Part shown: positions 8,226-16,411 of the stretch, in pieces | Layout: the number at the start of each line of letters is the position of its first letter | Position numbering within the stretch: the stretch's first letter is position 1 | Assembly (NCBI GenBank): GCA_964413755.1 | Contig: CAYPTW010000011.1 | Location: 1-39,496 of the forward strand | DNA length: 39,496 bases | DNA from: XN24 sp964413755 | Lineage (GTDB): Bacteria > Pseudomonadota > Gammaproteobacteria > Steroidobacterales > XN24 | Direction of reading: 5' to 3' | Program-made: the position numbers and the translations under genes | The notes under the pieces: model-generated | What the model saw: only the letters and a program-made list of their open reading frames with translations | Database searches by the model: none | Told to the model about the DNA's origin: nothing

Positions 8226-8912
8226 TCAGCGGCGTACCAGGATCGCCCACCAGCGCGCCACGTTGAGCAGGCTCATGAGCGAAGCCGCGACGTAAGTCAT
8301 GGCGGCGGCCCGGAGGATACGCGCCGCATGCGGCGCATCACCCGCGAAGAGGACGTTGTGCTTCTCCAGCAGCGGCAGGGCGCGGCCGAAACTGGCGTCG
8401 ACCTCGGTAGGCAGGGTGACGAAATGCACCAGGGTGGCGGAGGCCAGCGTCAGGAGGCCGCCCAGCAGCATCACCATGCCCAGCGACGGCGCGCGGGTGA
8501 GCATGCCGATGAAGGGCGAGGCCATGAGAATGCCCGCGCCGAGGCGCTCCATCGGCGACATCAGCCGCACCAGCTGGTGGCGTAGCCGCAGCGGCCCGTA
8601 GCCGGTGTGATCCTGCACCGCGTGGCCCACCTCGTGCGCGGCGACCGTGATGGCGGTGAGCGAGCACTGGTGGAAGTTGTCCGGGCTGAGCCGGACCACC
8701 TTCTCGGTGGGATCGTAGTGGTCGCCCTGCTGCGTCTCCTCGACGCGCACGTGCTCGATGCCCTCGCGCTTGAGCAGGAAGCGCGCCAGCTCGGCGCCGG
8801 TGCCGCCGTAGCGGTCCGCCGGGCTGGCGTACTTCTCCATGACACGCTTCACCCACAGCGACGGGCCGAACACCACGGCCGCCAGCACGGCGATGAGGAT
8901 CAGCAGGTGCAT
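8226..8912 (-). CDS. YugP-type membrane zinc metallopeptidase
   Basis: Neutral zinc metallopeptidase of the YugP family, 228 aa, predicted integral inner-membrane protein. It has a hydrophobic N-terminal helix (about 2-20), the zinc site AAHEVGHAVQ (His93, Glu94, His97), and further membrane helices near residues 125-165 and 205-225. The conserved context before the site (VVRLSPDNFHQCSLTAITVAAHE) is family-typical, as is PTEVDASFGRALPLLE after it, whose Glu may supply the third ligand. Physiological substrates are unknown. It converges with the permease gene (18 bp apart) and precedes nothing co-directional closely; the ADH gene upstream ends 22 bp before its start, so the two may be co-transcribed. 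Confidence 0.87.
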   Translation of the reverse strand: MHLLILIAVLAAVVFGPSLWVKRVMEKYASPADRYGGTGAELARFLLKREGIEHVRVEETQQGDHYDPTEKVVRLSPDNFHQCSLTAITVAAHEVGHAVQDHTGYGPLRLRHQLVRLMSPMERLGAGILMASPFIGMLTRAPSLGMVMLLGGLLTLASATLVHFVTLPTEVDASFGRALPLLEKHNVLFAGDAPHAARILRAAAMTYVAASLMSLLNVARWWAILVRR

Positions 8913-8934
8913 ATGGTCGGCAGCGCTCCCGTCA

Positions 8935-9987
8935 TCAACCCTTCAGCGTCGCCATGTCGATGACGAAGCGATAGCGCACGTCGCTGCGTTGCATGCGCTC
9001 GTAGGCCGCGTTGATGTTCTTGATGTCGAGCATCTCGATATCGCAGGTGATGTCGTGCTCGCCGCAGAAATCCAGCATTTCCTGGGTCTCCGGCAGGCCG
9101 CCGATGAGCGAGCCGGCAATGCGGCGGCGTCCCAGCACCACCGGGAAAGTGTGCAGCGCCGGTTCCACCGGTCCGAGCAGTCCCACGATGATCAGCGTGC
9201 CGTCGCGCTTCAGCGCGTTGACGTAGGGGTTGAGGTCGTGCGGCACGGGCACCGTGTCGAGAATGAAGTCGAAGCTCGCCGCGGCGGCTTCCATCTGCGC
9301 CTCGTCCGTGGAGACGATGACGTGGTGCGCGCCCTGCTTCTTCGCTTCATCGACCTTGGAGGCGGAGCGCGTGAACACCGTCACCTCGGCGCCGAGCGCG
9401 CGCGCGAACTTGACGCCCATGTGGCCGAGCCCGCCCATGCCGACCACGCCCACGCGATGCCCCTTGCCGACGCCGAAGTGCTTCAGCGGCGAGTAGGTGG
9501 TGATGCCCGCGCACAGCAGCGGTGCCGCCGCGGCGAGGTCGAGATTCTCCGGCATGCGCAGCACGAAGCGGTCGCTGACCACGATCTGTTCCGAGTAACC
9601 GCCGTAGGTCGGCGTGCCGTCGTGGCGATCGACGCCGTTGTAGGTGCCGGTCCAGCCCTGCTCGCAATACTGCTCCAGGCCGTGCTCGCAGGAGCCGCAT
9701 TCGCGGCAGGAATCCACCAGGCAGCCGACGCCGACCCGGTCGCCGGGCTTGAAGCCCTTCACGGCCGCGCCGACCGCCGTCACCGTACCGACGATCTCGT
9801 GGCCGGGCACGATCGGGTACGTGGTGATGCCCCAGTCGTTATAAGCCGTGTGCAGGTCGCTGTGGCAAACACCGCAATACTCGATCTCGATCACCACGTC
9901 ATCGGGACGCGGCGCGCGGCGCTGGATTGGGTACGGGTGGACACCGGAGTCCGGCGACTGGGCGGCGTAGGCTTTTGCCTGGGGCAT
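8935..9987 (-). CDS. Zinc-dependent NAD(P) alcohol dehydrogenase (YahK/CAD-like)
   Basis: Medium-chain zinc alcohol dehydrogenase of the cinnamyl-alcohol-dehydrogenase branch, 350 aa, strongly resembling E. coli YahK, a broad NADPH-dependent aldehyde reductase. The catalytic zinc ligands are Cys41 (CGVCHSD), His63 (VPGHEIVG) and the Cys of LLCAGITTYSP. The structural zinc is held by Cys94, Cys97, Cys100 and Cys108 in VDSCRECGSCEHGLEQYC. The nucleotide-binding loop is VGVVGMGGLGHMGVKFA. The start is ATG 9987, backed by CAGGAG eight bases upstream; the frame stays open far beyond it but that is antisense to the SLOG gene. It probably detoxifies aldehydes; the actual substrate is not predictable. 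Divergent from the SLOG-TIR module across 180 bp. Confidence 0.93.
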   Translation of the reverse strand: MPQAKAYAAQSPDSGVHPYPIQRRAPRPDDVVIEIEYCGVCHSDLHTAYNDWGITTYPIVPGHEIVGTVTAVGAAVKGFKPGDRVGVGCLVDSCRECGSCEHGLEQYCEQGWTGTYNGVDRHDGTPTYGGYSEQIVVSDRFVLRMPENLDLAAAAPLLCAGITTYSPLKHFGVGKGHRVGVVGMGGLGHMGVKFARALGAEVTVFTRSASKVDEAKKQGAHHVIVSTDEAQMEAAAASFDFILDTVPVPHDLNPYVNALKRDGTLIIVGLLGPVEPALHTFPVVLGRRRIAGSLIGGLPETQEMLDFCGEHDITCDIEMLDIKNINAAYERMQRSDVRYRFVIDMATLKG

Positions 9988-10167
9988 GACTGGACTCCTG
10001 GAGATCGGCTGCGTCGGGACCACGATTATGCCACTGATGCGAGCGCGCCCGGCGGCGGCGCACCCGCGCCATGGGTAACGCGCCGTGGTAGCCTCTTGCG
10101 CTGGCGACCCGGGCAAGCTTGCCGGGGCCGCGGCGGCAATGATCGTCCGCGAGAGGGAGAGGGTCGT

Positions 10168-11886
10168 TTGCAACAACAGCCGCAGGGGCCGATACCGCTC
10201 GTCGTAGGCATAACGGGACATCGCGACCTGGTGGACGTCGAGGTGCCCGTACTCCGCGCCCGGATCGCGGAACTGTTCGATTACCTCGCCAACGAGTTTC
10301 CGGGTGTGCCGCTCAAGGCCATCTCGGCGCTGGCCGAGGGCGCCGACCGGCTGTTCGCCATCACGGCGCTGGAACGGGACGTGCCCCTGGTCGCCATCCT
10401 GCCCATGCCGGCGCACGACTACGAGCAGGACTTCACTACGCAAGATTCCCGCCACGCGTTTCGCGGCCTGCTGGCACAGGCGGAGATCGTGGAGCTCGCG
10501 CCGCCCGCGGGACACGGCCCGTCGTCGACGCAGTCCGGGCGCGAGGCGCGCTACGCCGCGGCCGGGATGTTCATCGCCAGTCACTGCCAGGTGCTGGTGG
10601 CCTTGTGGGACGGCAAGCCGACGGAGCAACGTGGCGGCACCGCCGATATCGTGAGCTATCGCGTCACCGGCTACCTGCACGGCACTGAAGCCGACGAGAT
10701 CCGTCCCGAAGACCTCCTCGCAGACAACGAGAACGATCTCGTCTACCACATCGCGTGTTCCCGCGACCGCCCGGACGGCGAGCCCGTCGCGGGCCGGGTG
10801 GCCGGCGAGGTGGGCTGGCTGACGGATGACCCGGACGAACCGCGCACCAGCGACCTGCCGGGACACTACCGCAACATTTTCCGGCATATCGAGATCTTCG
10901 ACCTCGAGTGCCTGCAGCATGCGGAGGCGATCCGCCGGGAAGGCCGGTCGCTGCTCGAGAACCGGCCGTTCCCTCCCGCCGTGCAGCATGTCGACGAACT
11001 GTTCTGCATGGCGGACTGGCTCGCGAACCTCTACCAGAAACGCGTCTCGCGCTCGCTCAAGACCCTGTACACGCTGGGCTTCCTCATGGGCAGCGCCTTT
11101 GTGCTCTATTCCGACCTGTACCCGGCGCGGCCCGCGTTGTGGGCTTTCCTGCTGTTGTTCGGCGCCGGCCTGTACCTGCACCGCCGCGCCGAGAAAGGCG
11201 CCTGGCACCGGCGCTACCTCGACTACCGCGCCCTGGCGGAGGGCCTGCGCGTGCAGGTCTACTGGAGCATGGCAGGCCTGTCGAGCCCCGGCGCAGGACG
11301 CTTCGCCCACGACGTGTTCCTGCAGAAGCAGGACGTCGAGCTGTCGTGGATCCGGCACGTCATGCGCACCGCCGCCATCAAGAGCGACGCCACGTCCGGC
11401 GAGGTGGCGGTGCGGCAACCGGACGGCATCGAATTCGCCAGCCGGGAGTGGATCGGCAGCGAGGACAGCGGACAGATCGGCTACTACAGCAGCCGCACGG
11501 TGCAGCGCTCGCGCCGCAATGCGCTGACGCAACGTGTCGGACTCCTCGCCCTGTGGGCCGGTATCGCCCTGGCCCTGATGCTGGCGATTACCGGCTCCCA
11601 CCTGCCCGACGGGTGGCATGATGCGCTGCTGTTCAGCATCGGCGCCCTGACCCTGGCCGCCGCGGTGCGCGATGCCTACGCCTTCCGCACCGCCGACCGG
11701 GAACTCGTGAAGCAGTACCGCTTCATGCACAAGATTTTCAGCAACGCGCGGCGCCGCCTCGACGCCGCCACCAGCGACACGGAACGGCGCGGCGTGCTGC
11801 GCGCCCTCGGCGATGCTTCGCTCGACGAGCACACCGAGTGGATCCTCATGCACCGCGAGCGACCGCCCGAACATGGCAAGTTCTGA
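10168..11886 (+). CDS. DprA/SLOG-like nucleotide-sensor domain protein with four transmembrane helices
   Basis: Unnamed 572-aa protein. Residues about 9-160 read as a Rossmann-type SLOG domain related to DprA/LOG: GITGHRDL (Gly14-Arg19) matches the DprA GxxGxR loop, ISALAEGAD (52-60) matches its SGLARGID segment, then PLVAILPMPAHDY and VALWDGKP (Trp147-Gly149). Two transmembrane hairpins follow (about 300-342 and 457-504), separated by a soluble stretch including WHRRYLDYRALAEGLRVQ, a motif I associate with SLATT/DUF4231-type membrane effectors. Known: SLOG domains bind nucleotides or NAD-derived ligands, as in ThsA. Inferred: it senses a nucleotide and acts at the membrane. The only start that keeps the first motif in a sensible place is TTG 10168, after GGGAGAGGG; the frame has no ATG nearby. 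The TIR gene follows after 36 bp. Domain assignment is by eye. Confidence 0.72.
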   Translation: MQQQPQGPIPLVVGITGHRDLVDVEVPVLRARIAELFDYLANEFPGVPLKAISALAEGADRLFAITALERDVPLVAILPMPAHDYEQDFTTQDSRHAFRGLLAQAEIVELAPPAGHGPSSTQSGREARYAAAGMFIASHCQVLVALWDGKPTEQRGGTADIVSYRVTGYLHGTEADEIRPEDLLADNENDLVYHIACSRDRPDGEPVAGRVAGEVGWLTDDPDEPRTSDLPGHYRNIFRHIEIFDLECLQHAEAIRREGRSLLENRPFPPAVQHVDELFCMADWLANLYQKRVSRSLKTLYTLGFLMGSAFVLYSDLYPARPALWAFLLLFGAGLYLHRRAEKGAWHRRYLDYRALAEGLRVQVYWSMAGLSSPGAGRFAHDVFLQKQDVELSWIRHVMRTAAIKSDATSGEVAVRQPDGIEFASREWIGSEDSGQIGYYSSRTVQRSRRNALTQRVGLLALWAGIALALMLAITGSHLPDGWHDALLFSIGALTLAAAVRDAYAFRTADRELVKQYRFMHKIFSNARRRLDAATSDTERRGVLRALGDASLDEHTEWILMHRERPPEHGKF

Positions 11887-11922
11887 CCGGCCGGCCCCGG
11901 CCTCCCGGCAGGCTGTCTCGCC

Positions 11923-13971
11923 ATGAGCGAGGCCTACAAGGCTTTCATCAGCTACAGCCACGCCGACGAAGCATGGGCAACCTGGCTGCAGCGCGGCCTG
12001 GAGCGATACCGGATACCCGGCCACCTCAGGGCAGCGCGGCCGGAACTGCCGCGACGCCTGTATCCCGTGTTCCTGGATCGCGAAGAGCTGGCCTCCAGCG
12101 GCGACCTGGGCGACTCCATCCGCACGGCGCTGGCGCGTGCCGAGGCCCTGATCGTGGTCTGCTCGCCCGCCGCTGCGGCGTCGCACTGGGTGAACGAGGA
12201 GATCCGCCTGTTCCGCTCTGTCGCGCCCCACCGGCCGGTGCTGTGCCTGATGGTGGCCGGCAGCCCCGACGCCGCCAGCGACCAGTGCGCCTTCCCGCCT
12301 GCGCTGTGCCATGACGACACGGGCGCTGCGTTACCCGAGCCTCTTGCCGCCGACCCGCGCGAGCACGCCGACGGGCGCCGCGGGGCGCTGCTCAAGATTG
12401 CCGCCGGGCTGCTCGGAGTGGGCATCGATGCCCTGCGGCAGCGGGACCAGCAACGCCGCCTGCGGGTCGCCTCGGGCGCGGCCGCGCTGGCCTCGGTGGT
12501 GGCGGTGGTCACTATCGCCCTGGCCATCAACGCCCAGCTGGCGCGTGACGAAGCCGAGCTGCGCCGCGGCCAGGCCGAGAACCTGATCGGGTTCATGCTG
12601 GGCGACCTGCGCTCGCGCCTGGAGCCGCTCGGCCAGCTCGAGATGCTGGATGCCGTCGGCGCGCAGGCCATGCAGTACTTCGCCGAGCTCGGCGACCAGG
12701 GCAGCGAAGAGGAGCTCCTGGCGCGCGCCATGGCGCTGCGCCAGATCGGCGAAGTGCGTTTCCACCAGGGGCAGCTGGAGGAGGCGCTGGTCGCTTTCAG
12801 GGAGTCCCGCGACATCGCCGCGGCCCTGCATCAGGACTACCCGGCGCAGGAACGGTACCTCTTCGAACTCGGCCAGGCCGAGTTCTGGGTCGGCTACGTG
12901 GGTTGGGAGCAAGGCCGGTTGGCGGCTGCAGGGGAATCCATGGAAATCTACATGGCCCACACGCGCACGCTACTCGAGCGCGACCCGGACAAGGAGGAAT
13001 ACCGGCTGGAGTTGGGCTATGCCCTCAGCAACCTCGGTGCCATCGCACGGGAGGAGGGCAACCAGGAACTTGCGCTGCAATATTTCCAGGACGCGATTAC
13101 CACGACTCAGCCGCTGGTCGATGCCGCCCCGGAAGATACCCAGCTCTTGATGGGGATGAGCGACAGCTGGTCGTGGGCCGGCTCAACCCTGCTCGACCTG
13201 TGGCAGCTCACCGAGGCGGAGAATGCCTTTGCTACAGGGCTGAACTATGCGGCGCTCGCGCACCAGTTGAGCGGCAGCCCGGTCCATCAAGAGCAGGTCA
13301 GCGCCATGAGCGCTTTCCTCGCCGACGTGCGGCTGCGGCGCGGAGAAGTGGCGGCCGGGCGCGAAAGCCTGGCTGCAGCGCTGGCGATCCAGGACAGCCT
13401 GGTCGCGCACGACCCCACTAACGCCCGCTGGGCGTGGGCCCACCTCAGGACCCAGCGCCAGCTTGCTGAACTTGCCATGTTTACCGGCGGGAGCGAATCC
13501 GACCAGGTGTTGCTCGATGCAACCATTGCCGGGCATCGAGCCCTGGTAGACCAGGAAGCGACCTCGGTGGAGTTCCGGCGCGGCCTGGCCATGTCGCTCC
13601 GCGCCCAGGCCGTGGCCGATCTGCGCTCCGGACGAACCCGGGCAGCCTTGGCCCGGGCAACGGAGGCCCGCGAGGTCCTCCTGGCAGGCGGCACCGAACT
13701 GGCAGTCCTGGGCGAGACCGCCATCATGGTCCAGGACACCTTGGGTCTTGCGCTGGCAGCGGCCGGCGACGAGGCGGCCGCGAGGCGCGCGTGGCAGGCA
13801 GGCCTCGACGCGCTGCCGCCCCCGGGGGCGCGACGTATTGACCATCATGTCCTGCTCTGCCGGCTGGCTGCCTGGCTGGGGCGCGAGGAAGAGGCGCGCG
13901 AGACGCTCCAGGCATTGCGGGCCCTGGGCTACGCCGACCCCCGCCTGCCGCTGCCGTCCCGCGACGACTGA
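11923..13971 (+). CDS. TIR-domain membrane protein with C-terminal TPR region
   Basis: 682-aa protein: TIR domain (about 5-150), single transmembrane helix (about 183-205), then helical TPR-like repeats (about 255-600). The TIR opens YKAFISYSHADEAW and has the BB-loop-type LDREELASSGDLGDSI. SPAAAASHWVNEEIRLF aligns with the SARM1 segment around its catalytic glutamate, so Glu93 is the likely NADase residue. QAENLIGFMLGDLRSRLEPL after the helix is shared with bacterial TM-TPR signalling proteins. Known: many bacterial TIRs cleave NAD+ or make cyclic ADP-ribose signals. Inferred: cytosolic TIR, periplasmic TPR sensor, coupled to the SLOG-TM partner upstream. ATG 11923 has only a weak ribosome-binding site. 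It converges on icd with 54 bp between. It could instead be a stand-alone signalling protein. Confidence 0.85.
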   Translation: MSEAYKAFISYSHADEAWATWLQRGLERYRIPGHLRAARPELPRRLYPVFLDREELASSGDLGDSIRTALARAEALIVVCSPAAAASHWVNEEIRLFRSVAPHRPVLCLMVAGSPDAASDQCAFPPALCHDDTGAALPEPLAADPREHADGRRGALLKIAAGLLGVGIDALRQRDQQRRLRVASGAAALASVVAVVTIALAINAQLARDEAELRRGQAENLIGFMLGDLRSRLEPLGQLEMLDAVGAQAMQYFAELGDQGSEEELLARAMALRQIGEVRFHQGQLEEALVAFRESRDIAAALHQDYPAQERYLFELGQAEFWVGYVGWEQGRLAAAGESMEIYMAHTRTLLERDPDKEEYRLELGYALSNLGAIAREEGNQELALQYFQDAITTTQPLVDAAPEDTQLLMGMSDSWSWAGSTLLDLWQLTEAENAFATGLNYAALAHQLSGSPVHQEQVSAMSAFLADVRLRRGEVAAGRESLAAALAIQDSLVAHDPTNARWAWAHLRTQRQLAELAMFTGGSESDQVLLDATIAGHRALVDQEATSVEFRRGLAMSLRAQAVADLRSGRTRAALARATEAREVLLAGGTELAVLGETAIMVQDTLGLALAAAGDEAAARRAWQAGLDALPPPGARRIDHHVLLCRLAAWLGREEEARETLQALRALGYADPRLPLPSRDD

Positions 13972-14025
13972 ACCTCTGACAGTCATTTAACAGTCATTGC
14001 TGCTGCCCCGTGGCAATCCCCATGG

Positions 14026-15525
14026 TCAGGCCCCCTGGGCCCGGGAATAACCCGGCTCGCCGTCGAAGTGGTAGAGGTTCTCGGTCTTGACCACGTCCAG
14101 CCCGGCCTCCGCCAGTTGCAGCATCAATGCCGGGATATCCCGCGCCGAAACCGCGGATGCGTTGCCGGTGAAGCGGCAGCGCCAGTGGTCCGAGCGCAGC
14201 GTCTGCGGGCAACCACCCGGGTAGACCTTGACCCCGCGGTTGGTGATCAGCTCGAACTGCAGCCCGCCGGCCCGGATCGTCTCCAGGCAGCCGCCGAGCG
14301 TTGCGGGATCCCGCCCTGCCTCGTCCCAGTGCAGGAACACATCGACGCCCACCAATTCCTTCGTAGCCTGCCGCGCAGGCGCCACGACCGCCTCGACTTG
14401 CAGCGCCGGCATCGTGCCACCCGCCCGCGCCGCGGGCAGCCGGTGCGGCTGCAGGCCGAGCCGCTCGACCACCGCGTTGGCGAAGGCCTGGGTGCCGACG
14501 CGGCGCTTGCTGATGCCGGGGCGGAAGATATCGCCGGTGTGGATGCCGTCCTCGAGGGTGCGCAGCCAGGCGTTGTGGATGAGCGTCGCCGGCTCGTGGC
14601 GCCCGAGGTGGCGCAGCATCATCACCGCAGCCAGCAACAGGCCGGAGGGATTGGCGATGTCCTTGCCCGCGATGTCGGGCGCCGAACCGTGCACCGCCTC
14701 GAACATGGCGCAGTCCCGGCCGATGTTCGCGGAGCCCGCCAGCCCGATCGAGCCGGACACTTCCGCAGCCACGTCGGAGAGGATGTCGCCGTAGAGGTTC
14801 GGCGTCACCACCACGTCGAAGTCGCCGGGGCGCGCGGCCATGCGCGCCGTGCCGATGTCGATGATCATGTGCTCGGCGGTGATCTCCGGATAATCGCGCG
14901 CGATTTCCTCGAACACCTGCTGGAACAGGCCGTCCGTCAGCTTCATGATATTGGACTTGGTCATGCAGGTGACCTTGCGCCGGCCGTGGGCGCGGGCGTA
15001 CTCGAAGGCGTAGCGGCAGATGCGCTCGCAGCCGGGACGCGTGATGAGCTTCAGGCACTGGTACACCTCGCCGGTCTGCCGATGCTCGATGCCGGCATAG
15101 GTGTCTTCCTCGTTCTCGCGGATCACCACCACGTCCATCTCGGGGTGCATGGAGGTGACGAAGGGGTGATAAGCGATGCTGGGCCGGACGTTCGCATACA
15201 GGCCGAGCAGCTTGCGGAAGCTGACGTTGACGCTCTTGTAGCCGCCGCCCGAGGGCGTCATCACCGGACCCTTCAGGATCACGCCATGCTCCGTGACCGC
15301 GTCCAGCGCTTCCGGCCCCAGGCCGGAGGAAGCGCCGGACTGGTAGGCCTTGAGCCCGACGTTAACTTGGCGGAAGCTGAGAGCCGGGTCCGCCTCCGCG
15401 AGTACGCCGAGCACGGCCGCCGTGATTTCGGGGCCGATGCCGTCGCCGGCGGCAACGGCTATAGTGCGGGCAGGCAGGTGCTGCGGGATCGGAGCGTAGC
15501 TTAGCGGAGCAAGTACAGCAGACAT
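14026..15525 (-). CDS. icd: NADP-dependent isocitrate dehydrogenase, long (Thermus-type) form
   Basis: Isocitrate to 2-oxoglutarate in the TCA cycle, cytosolic. The protein is 499 aa, longer than E. coli Icd (about 416), because it has an extra C-terminal domain of about 150 residues, as in the Thermus thermophilus and Rickettsia enzymes. Visible features: TIAVAAGDGIGPEI near the N-terminus, substrate-binding VRPSIAYHPF, VVIRENEEDTYAGIEHRQTG, metal-binding DVVVTPNLYGDILSD, and the nucleotide-site EAVHGSAPDIAGKDIANPSG. The tail (VGVDVFLHWDEAG ... VVKTENLYHFDGEPGYS) is the extra domain. ATG 15525 has the ribosome-binding site AGGAAG. An isopropylmalate dehydrogenase is excluded by the length and the tail. 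Divergent from the winged-helix gene, 20 bp between the start codons. Confidence 0.94.
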   Translation of the reverse strand: MSAVLAPLSYAPIPQHLPARTIAVAAGDGIGPEITAAVLGVLAEADPALSFRQVNVGLKAYQSGASSGLGPEALDAVTEHGVILKGPVMTPSGGGYKSVNVSFRKLLGLYANVRPSIAYHPFVTSMHPEMDVVVIRENEEDTYAGIEHRQTGEVYQCLKLITRPGCERICRYAFEYARAHGRRKVTCMTKSNIMKLTDGLFQQVFEEIARDYPEITAEHMIIDIGTARMAARPGDFDVVVTPNLYGDILSDVAAEVSGSIGLAGSANIGRDCAMFEAVHGSAPDIAGKDIANPSGLLLAAVMMLRHLGRHEPATLIHNAWLRTLEDGIHTGDIFRPGISKRRVGTQAFANAVVERLGLQPHRLPAARAGGTMPALQVEAVVAPARQATKELVGVDVFLHWDEAGRDPATLGGCLETIRAGGLQFELITNRGVKVYPGGCPQTLRSDHWRCRFTGNASAVSARDIPALMLQLAEAGLDVVKTENLYHFDGEPGYSRAQGA

Positions 15526-15545
15526 GGCAGCTTCCTATATACGAA

Positions 15546-15905
15546 GTGGATTTCGTGAATAGTAAAACGCAAAAAGTCGGGGGAAGCAACCCCCCTGCCG
15601 CCGGCGCTTCCGCCGGCGAACCCGTTGGCTGGACCTTTCTCAGCAACCACACGCACGTACTGGTGTGCCTGGCGCGCAATCCCGACCAGGTGCTGCGTGA
15701 GGTCGCACAGCAGGTCGGCATCACCGAGCGGGCCGTACAGCGCATCGTGGCGGAGCTGGAGTCCGGGGGCGTGATCCGGCGCGAGCGGCTGGGCCGGCGC
15801 AACCGCTACCACCTGAATCTCGATGCGACCCTGCGCCATCCGCTGGAGCGGCACTGCACGGTCGGCGAGCTGCTGCGTTCGGTGACGTCCGCGCAGGCGA
15901 AATGA
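15546..15905 (+). CDS. Winged helix-turn-helix transcriptional regulator
   Basis: Small regulator of 119 aa with a MarR/ArsR-like winged helix. The HTH is visible as VLREVAQQVGITERAVQRIVAELESGGVIRRERLGRRNRYHLN: helices, recognition helix, and basic wing. WTFLSNHTHVLVCLARNP before it is the usual opening of this family. The start is uncertain: GTG 15546 or GTG 15555, neither with a strong ribosome-binding site; the first 25 or so residues are low in similarity and the true protein may be shorter. Its stop overlaps the greB start as ATGA, so the two are translationally coupled. Divergent from icd by 20 bp, which makes icd and its own operon the natural regulatory targets. A 5-bp inverted repeat ACGAA/TTCGT (15541-15556) lies at its start. 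Ligand unknown. Confidence 0.75.
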   Translation: MDFVNSKTQKVGGSNPPAAGASAGEPVGWTFLSNHTHVLVCLARNPDQVLREVAQQVGITERAVQRIVAELESGGVIRRERLGRRNRYHLNLDATLRHPLERHCTVGELLRSVTSAQAK

Positions 15906-16408
15906 GTCGCTATCGCCCGCCCGCGCCGAAATCTTCGCCGTATATCACGCCCGAAGGCGCGACGCGCCTGCGCGCCGAACTTGACCGCCTGTGGCACGAG
16001 GAACGACCCGAGGTGGTGCGTGCGCTGGCGGACGCCGCCGCCGAGGGCGACCGCTCGGAAAACGCCGAGTACATCTATCGCAAGAAGCAGCTGGGCGGAA
16101 TCGACCGGCGCATCCGCCACTTGCGCCGGCGTCTCGGCGTCGTAAAGGTCGTGGATCGCAGCCCGGCCGGCACCGAGCAGGTGTTCTTCGGCGCATGGGT
16201 GACGGTCGAGGACGAGGCCGGCACCGAGGCGCGCTTTCGCATCGTCGGCCCGGACGAGTTCGACCACGCGCCCGAATACATCAGCATGGATGCGCCCCTC
16301 GCCCGCGCGCTGCTGAAACGCAGCCCCGGAGACGAAGTGACCCTGGACCTCGCGGCCGGACGCAAGACCTGGCTGCTGCTCGAGGTCACTTACGAAGCGC
16401 CCGGCTGA
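15902..16408 (+). CDS. greB: Transcript-cleavage elongation factor GreB
   Basis: Rescues backtracked RNA polymerase by stimulating cleavage of the nascent transcript's 3' end through the secondary channel. Length 168 aa, normal for GreB. The N-terminal coiled coil starts SPYITPEGATRLRAELDRLW, and the tip AAAEGDRSENAEYIYRKKQ carries the acidic residues that hold catalytic Mg2+. The C-terminal FKBP-like domain (FGAWVTVEDEAG ... VTYEAPG) is complete. The ATG lies inside the stop of the winged-helix gene (ATGA overlap). Its last 18 codons are repeated after gap 2 as a 55-bp duplicate, which is an assembly effect and not a second gene. Confidence 0.95.
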   Translation: MSRYRPPAPKSSPYITPEGATRLRAELDRLWHEERPEVVRALADAAAEGDRSENAEYIYRKKQLGGIDRRIRHLRRRLGVVKVVDRSPAGTEQVFFGAWVTVEDEAGTEARFRIVGPDEFDHAPEYISMDAPLARALLKRSPGDEVTLDLAAGRKTWLLLEVTYEAPG

Positions 16409-16411
16409 CCC
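16357..16411 (+). repeat. 55-bp sequence duplicated across gap 2 (left copy)
   Basis: The last 55 bases before gap 2 (end of greB and its stop codon) are identical to bases 16512-16566 right after the gap. A perfect copy exactly abutting both sides of an N run is the mark of a de Bruijn graph overlap with k = 55 left unmerged by the scaffolder. Confidence 0.95.

Noticed and set aside
9988..12312. Minus-strand extension of the ADH open frame to 1125 codons
   Set aside because: Only the last 350 residues are the dehydrogenase; the rest is antisense to the SLOG and TIR genes. ATG 9987 with its ribosome-binding site is the real start.
13979..13998. Direct repeat ACAGTCATT twice, 11 bp apart, between the TIR and icd stops
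   Set aside because: Too short to support an operator or attachment site in a convergent intergenic space.
14026..15525. Isopropylmalate or NAD-type isocitrate dehydrogenase for the icd gene
   Set aside because: The 499-aa length and the added C-terminal domain match the NADP-dependent Thermus/Rickettsia-type isocitrate dehydrogenase.
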